Below are positions 6,222 to 7,422 of a DNA stretch of 7,422 nucleotides, piece after piece. Positions within the stretch are counted from its first letter, which is position 1. Each line of letters starts with the position of its first letter. Under the pieces are notes generated by a model, which was given only the letters and a program-made list of their open reading frames with translations, searched no databases and was not told where the DNA came from. Made by a program: the position numbers and the translations under genes. Source of the stretch: Candidatus Brocadia sp. (lineage in GTDB: Bacteria > Planctomycetota > Brocadiia > Brocadiales > Brocadiaceae); assembly GCA_030837935.1 (NCBI GenBank), contig JAUQXU010000237.1, positions 1-7,422 of the forward strand, in the 5' to 3' direction.

Positions 6222-6251
6222 ATTATATTCTACACATTGTAGAATATGCAA
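6222..6251 (-). promoter_or_regulatory. Predicted promoter of the repressor-protease-cus operon
   Basis: On the minus strand a perfect TATAAT (6227-6222) is preceded by TTGCAT (6251-6246) with an 18-bp spacer. The -35 box is weak (TTG conserved, the rest poor). Transcription would begin near 6215, leaving a leader of about 88 nt before the ATG at 6127. A second TATAAT occurs at 6213-6208, in very AT-rich DNA, and could be an alternative. Confidence 0.6.
6225..6247. promoter_or_regulatory. Probable BlaI-type operator: 23-bp perfect palindrome
   Basis: ATATTCTACA (6225-6234), a 3-bp spacer CAT, and TGTAGAATAT (6238-6247) form perfect 10-bp inverted arms. The core TACA...TGTA is the hallmark of operators of the BlaI/MecI/CopY family (CopY boxes have a 2-bp spacer; here it is 3). 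The palindrome covers the whole spacer between the proposed -35 and -10 boxes, so bound repressor would block RNA polymerase. Confidence 0.75.
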
Positions 6252-6475
6252 GTGTAATTTAAGGTTTATACTTTTTATTGTTTAATAGAACAGATAAATT
6301 AAAAATATCTTGCAATCTTCTTTGCTTTTGCTAAACTGACAACCTAATGGAAAAAAGCAATTTCCTATCATTTTCTTGAACTCACAAAGTAATTGATAAT
6401 ATCTCCTCCTGCGGTATGAGCAGAATATTCCAGTAATCTATCCAGTAATTTGGCCTCATTTAATGTTTAAATTCA

Positions 6476-7422
6476 ATGAATAATTCCGACACCATCATTG
6501 TTACAGGAGGCGCCGGTTACATCGGCTCTCACACCATTATTGAACTTCTTGAACAAACGGATTACAGGGTAATTTCCCTGGATAATTATTCCAACTCCAC
6601 CGAAGACACCTACAGAAGAATAACTGAAATAACAGGCAAGAGAAACCGCCTGGCGTGGTTCAATGTTAATCTCTGTAACAAAGAGGAACTGACGCACACC
6701 CTCAAACAAACAAATTCAATAAAGGGCATTATTCACTTCGCTGCATTTAAGTCTGTACCTGAAAGCGTGGCCGATCCATTGTTGTACTACCATAATAACA
6801 TGGAAAGCCTTGTAAGCATACTTTACCTGTGCAGGGAGAAAAAAATCAGGAATTTCATTTTTTCTTCCTCCTGTTCTGTGTACGGCAACATTAAAACACT
6901 GCCGGTTACAGAAAAAGTTGAACTGCCCGAAGCTGAATCGCCATACGCTCATACCAAACAGATGGGAGAAGAAGTGGTGAAATCATTTACTAAATACACT
7001 CTGGAATTCAAATCTGTTTTGCTCCGCTATTTTAATCCTGCTGGCGCTCATCCAAGTGCAAAAATCGGTGAACTGCCGCTAGGACCTCCTACAAGCTTGG
7101 TGCCTGTGATTACCCGGACCGCCGCAGGACTTATCCCTAAAATGTACGTCCACGGCAGTGATTATGAAACCAGAGACGGCTCCTGCATCAGAGATTACAT
7201 ACACGTCAGCGACATTGCAGATGCGCACATTAAAGCGCTTGATTTTGTGCTAAAGGGTAAAAATCTTGAGGCTTGCAGCTTATTCAACCTTGGTACCGGA
7301 AATGGTATTACTGTTTTTGAGGCAATCAAATCCTTTGAGAAAGTATCAGGGAAAAAGCTGAATTACGAGGTTGGACCAAAGAGAATCGGGGATATTATGG
7401 CAATTTATGCCAATAATGATCT
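6476..7422 (+). CDS. galE: UDP-glucose 4-epimerase, N-terminal 315 residues (runs off the window)
   Basis: This short-chain dehydrogenase-type enzyme interconverts UDP-glucose and UDP-galactose with tightly bound NAD, in the Leloir pathway and in sugar-nucleotide supply for polysaccharides. The Rossmann motif GGAGYIGS is at 11-18; LDNYSNS (35-41) binds the NAD ribose; FAAFKSVPESVADP (88-101) is the GalE-typical HxAxKxVxES region. SSSCSVYG (130-137) carries the catalytic Ser132, and Y157-x-x-x-K161 completes the triad. RYFNPAGAHPSAKIGE (184-199), SCIRDYIHVSDIADAH (236-251) and NLGTGNG (271-277) follow as expected. About 25-30 residues of the usual ~340 are beyond the window. The ATG at 6476 gives a standard N-terminus, although no good ribosome site precedes it. 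It is transcribed away from the metal operon and shows no functional link to it. Assignment very secure. Confidence 0.95.
   Translation, partial: MNNSDTIIVTGGAGYIGSHTIIELLEQTDYRVISLDNYSNSTEDTYRRITEITGKRNRLAWFNVNLCNKEELTHTLKQTNSIKGIIHFAAFKSVPESVADPLLYYHNNMESLVSILYLCREKKIRNFIFSSSCSVYGNIKTLPVTEKVELPEAESPYAHTKQMGEEVVKSFTKYTLEFKSVLLRYFNPAGAHPSAKIGELPLGPPTSLVPVITRTAAGLIPKMYVHGSDYETRDGSCIRDYIHVSDIADAHIKALDFVLKGKNLEACSLFNLGTGNGITVFEAIKSFEKVSGKKLNYEVGPKRIGDIMAIYANND

Larger units (their letters stand above)
6128..6475. other. 348-bp divergent intergenic region between the repressor and galE
   Basis: The left half holds the repressor leader, the promoter and the palindromic operator. The right half (6252-6475) is AT-rich with no gene. 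For galE a weak plus-strand promoter is possible (TTGAAC at 6376, TAATAT at 6397, but only 15 bp apart). A short imperfect direct repeat with the unit CCAGTAAT, 12 bp apart, lies at about 6430-6450. No clear Shine-Dalgarno sequence precedes the galE start. No RNA gene or terminator is apparent. Confidence 0.5.

Noticed and set aside
6463..6483. Six-codon plus-strand ORF (MFKFNE) overlapping the galE start, as a possible regulatory upstream ORF
   Set aside because: No ribosome site and very short; such overlaps arise easily in AT-rich DNA.
6473..6952. Minus-strand open frames opposite galE
   Set aside because: They overlap an unambiguous galE reading frame and show no family features.

Overview
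The window is AT-rich, roughly 40% G+C by eye, and comes from a Gram-negative-type bacterium, since it encodes a tripartite efflux system with a TolC-like outer-membrane channel. The lineage cannot be fixed from the sequence. A BlaI/M56 pair next to a Cus-type pump, an adaptor rich in heavy-metal-binding modules, and a GxxExxY gene between inverted repeats would fit an environmental planctomycete (anammox type) or a deltaproteobacterium-like organism. That placement is a weak inference.

From about 6250 down to 1, everything is on the minus strand and reads as one metal-efflux operon with its own control module. Its order is a BlaI/MecI/CopY-family repressor (6127-5672), an M56 membrane metallopeptidase overlapping it by 4 bp (5675-4701), a CusC/TolC-like outer-membrane channel (4643-3309), a CusB-like adaptor (3201-1204), a GxxExxY-family gene (1124-780), and the first 220 residues of a CusA/CzcA-type RND pump (662-1, running off the window). 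In front of the repressor a perfect 10+3+10 bp palindrome (6225-6247) fills the spacer of a promoter with a perfect TATAAT box. This is the expected layout for autoregulation by a BlaI-type repressor.

A coherent working model is that metal arriving in the periplasm is detected by the membrane protease. The protease lacks the beta-lactam sensor domain of BlaR1 but has Cys-rich segments predicted to lie outside the membrane. It would then inactivate the repressor and release the cus-type operon. The adaptor is unusual: it carries six heavy-metal-binding modules, five of them inserted in a row between its beta-barrel and its C-terminal domain.

The second notable object is the 525-bp segment 676-1200. 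It is bounded by perfect 32-bp inverted repeats built of 9-bp-spaced CAGATT units, contains only the GxxExxY gene (PD-(D/E)XK nuclease-like fold), and sits exactly between the adaptor stop codon and the pump start codon. It looks like a mobile or formerly mobile cassette inserted in the operon.

On the plus strand, divergent from the operon after a 348-bp intergenic region, is the first 315 codons of a UDP-glucose 4-epimerase (galE, 6476 to the window end). It appears functionally unrelated to the metal operon.
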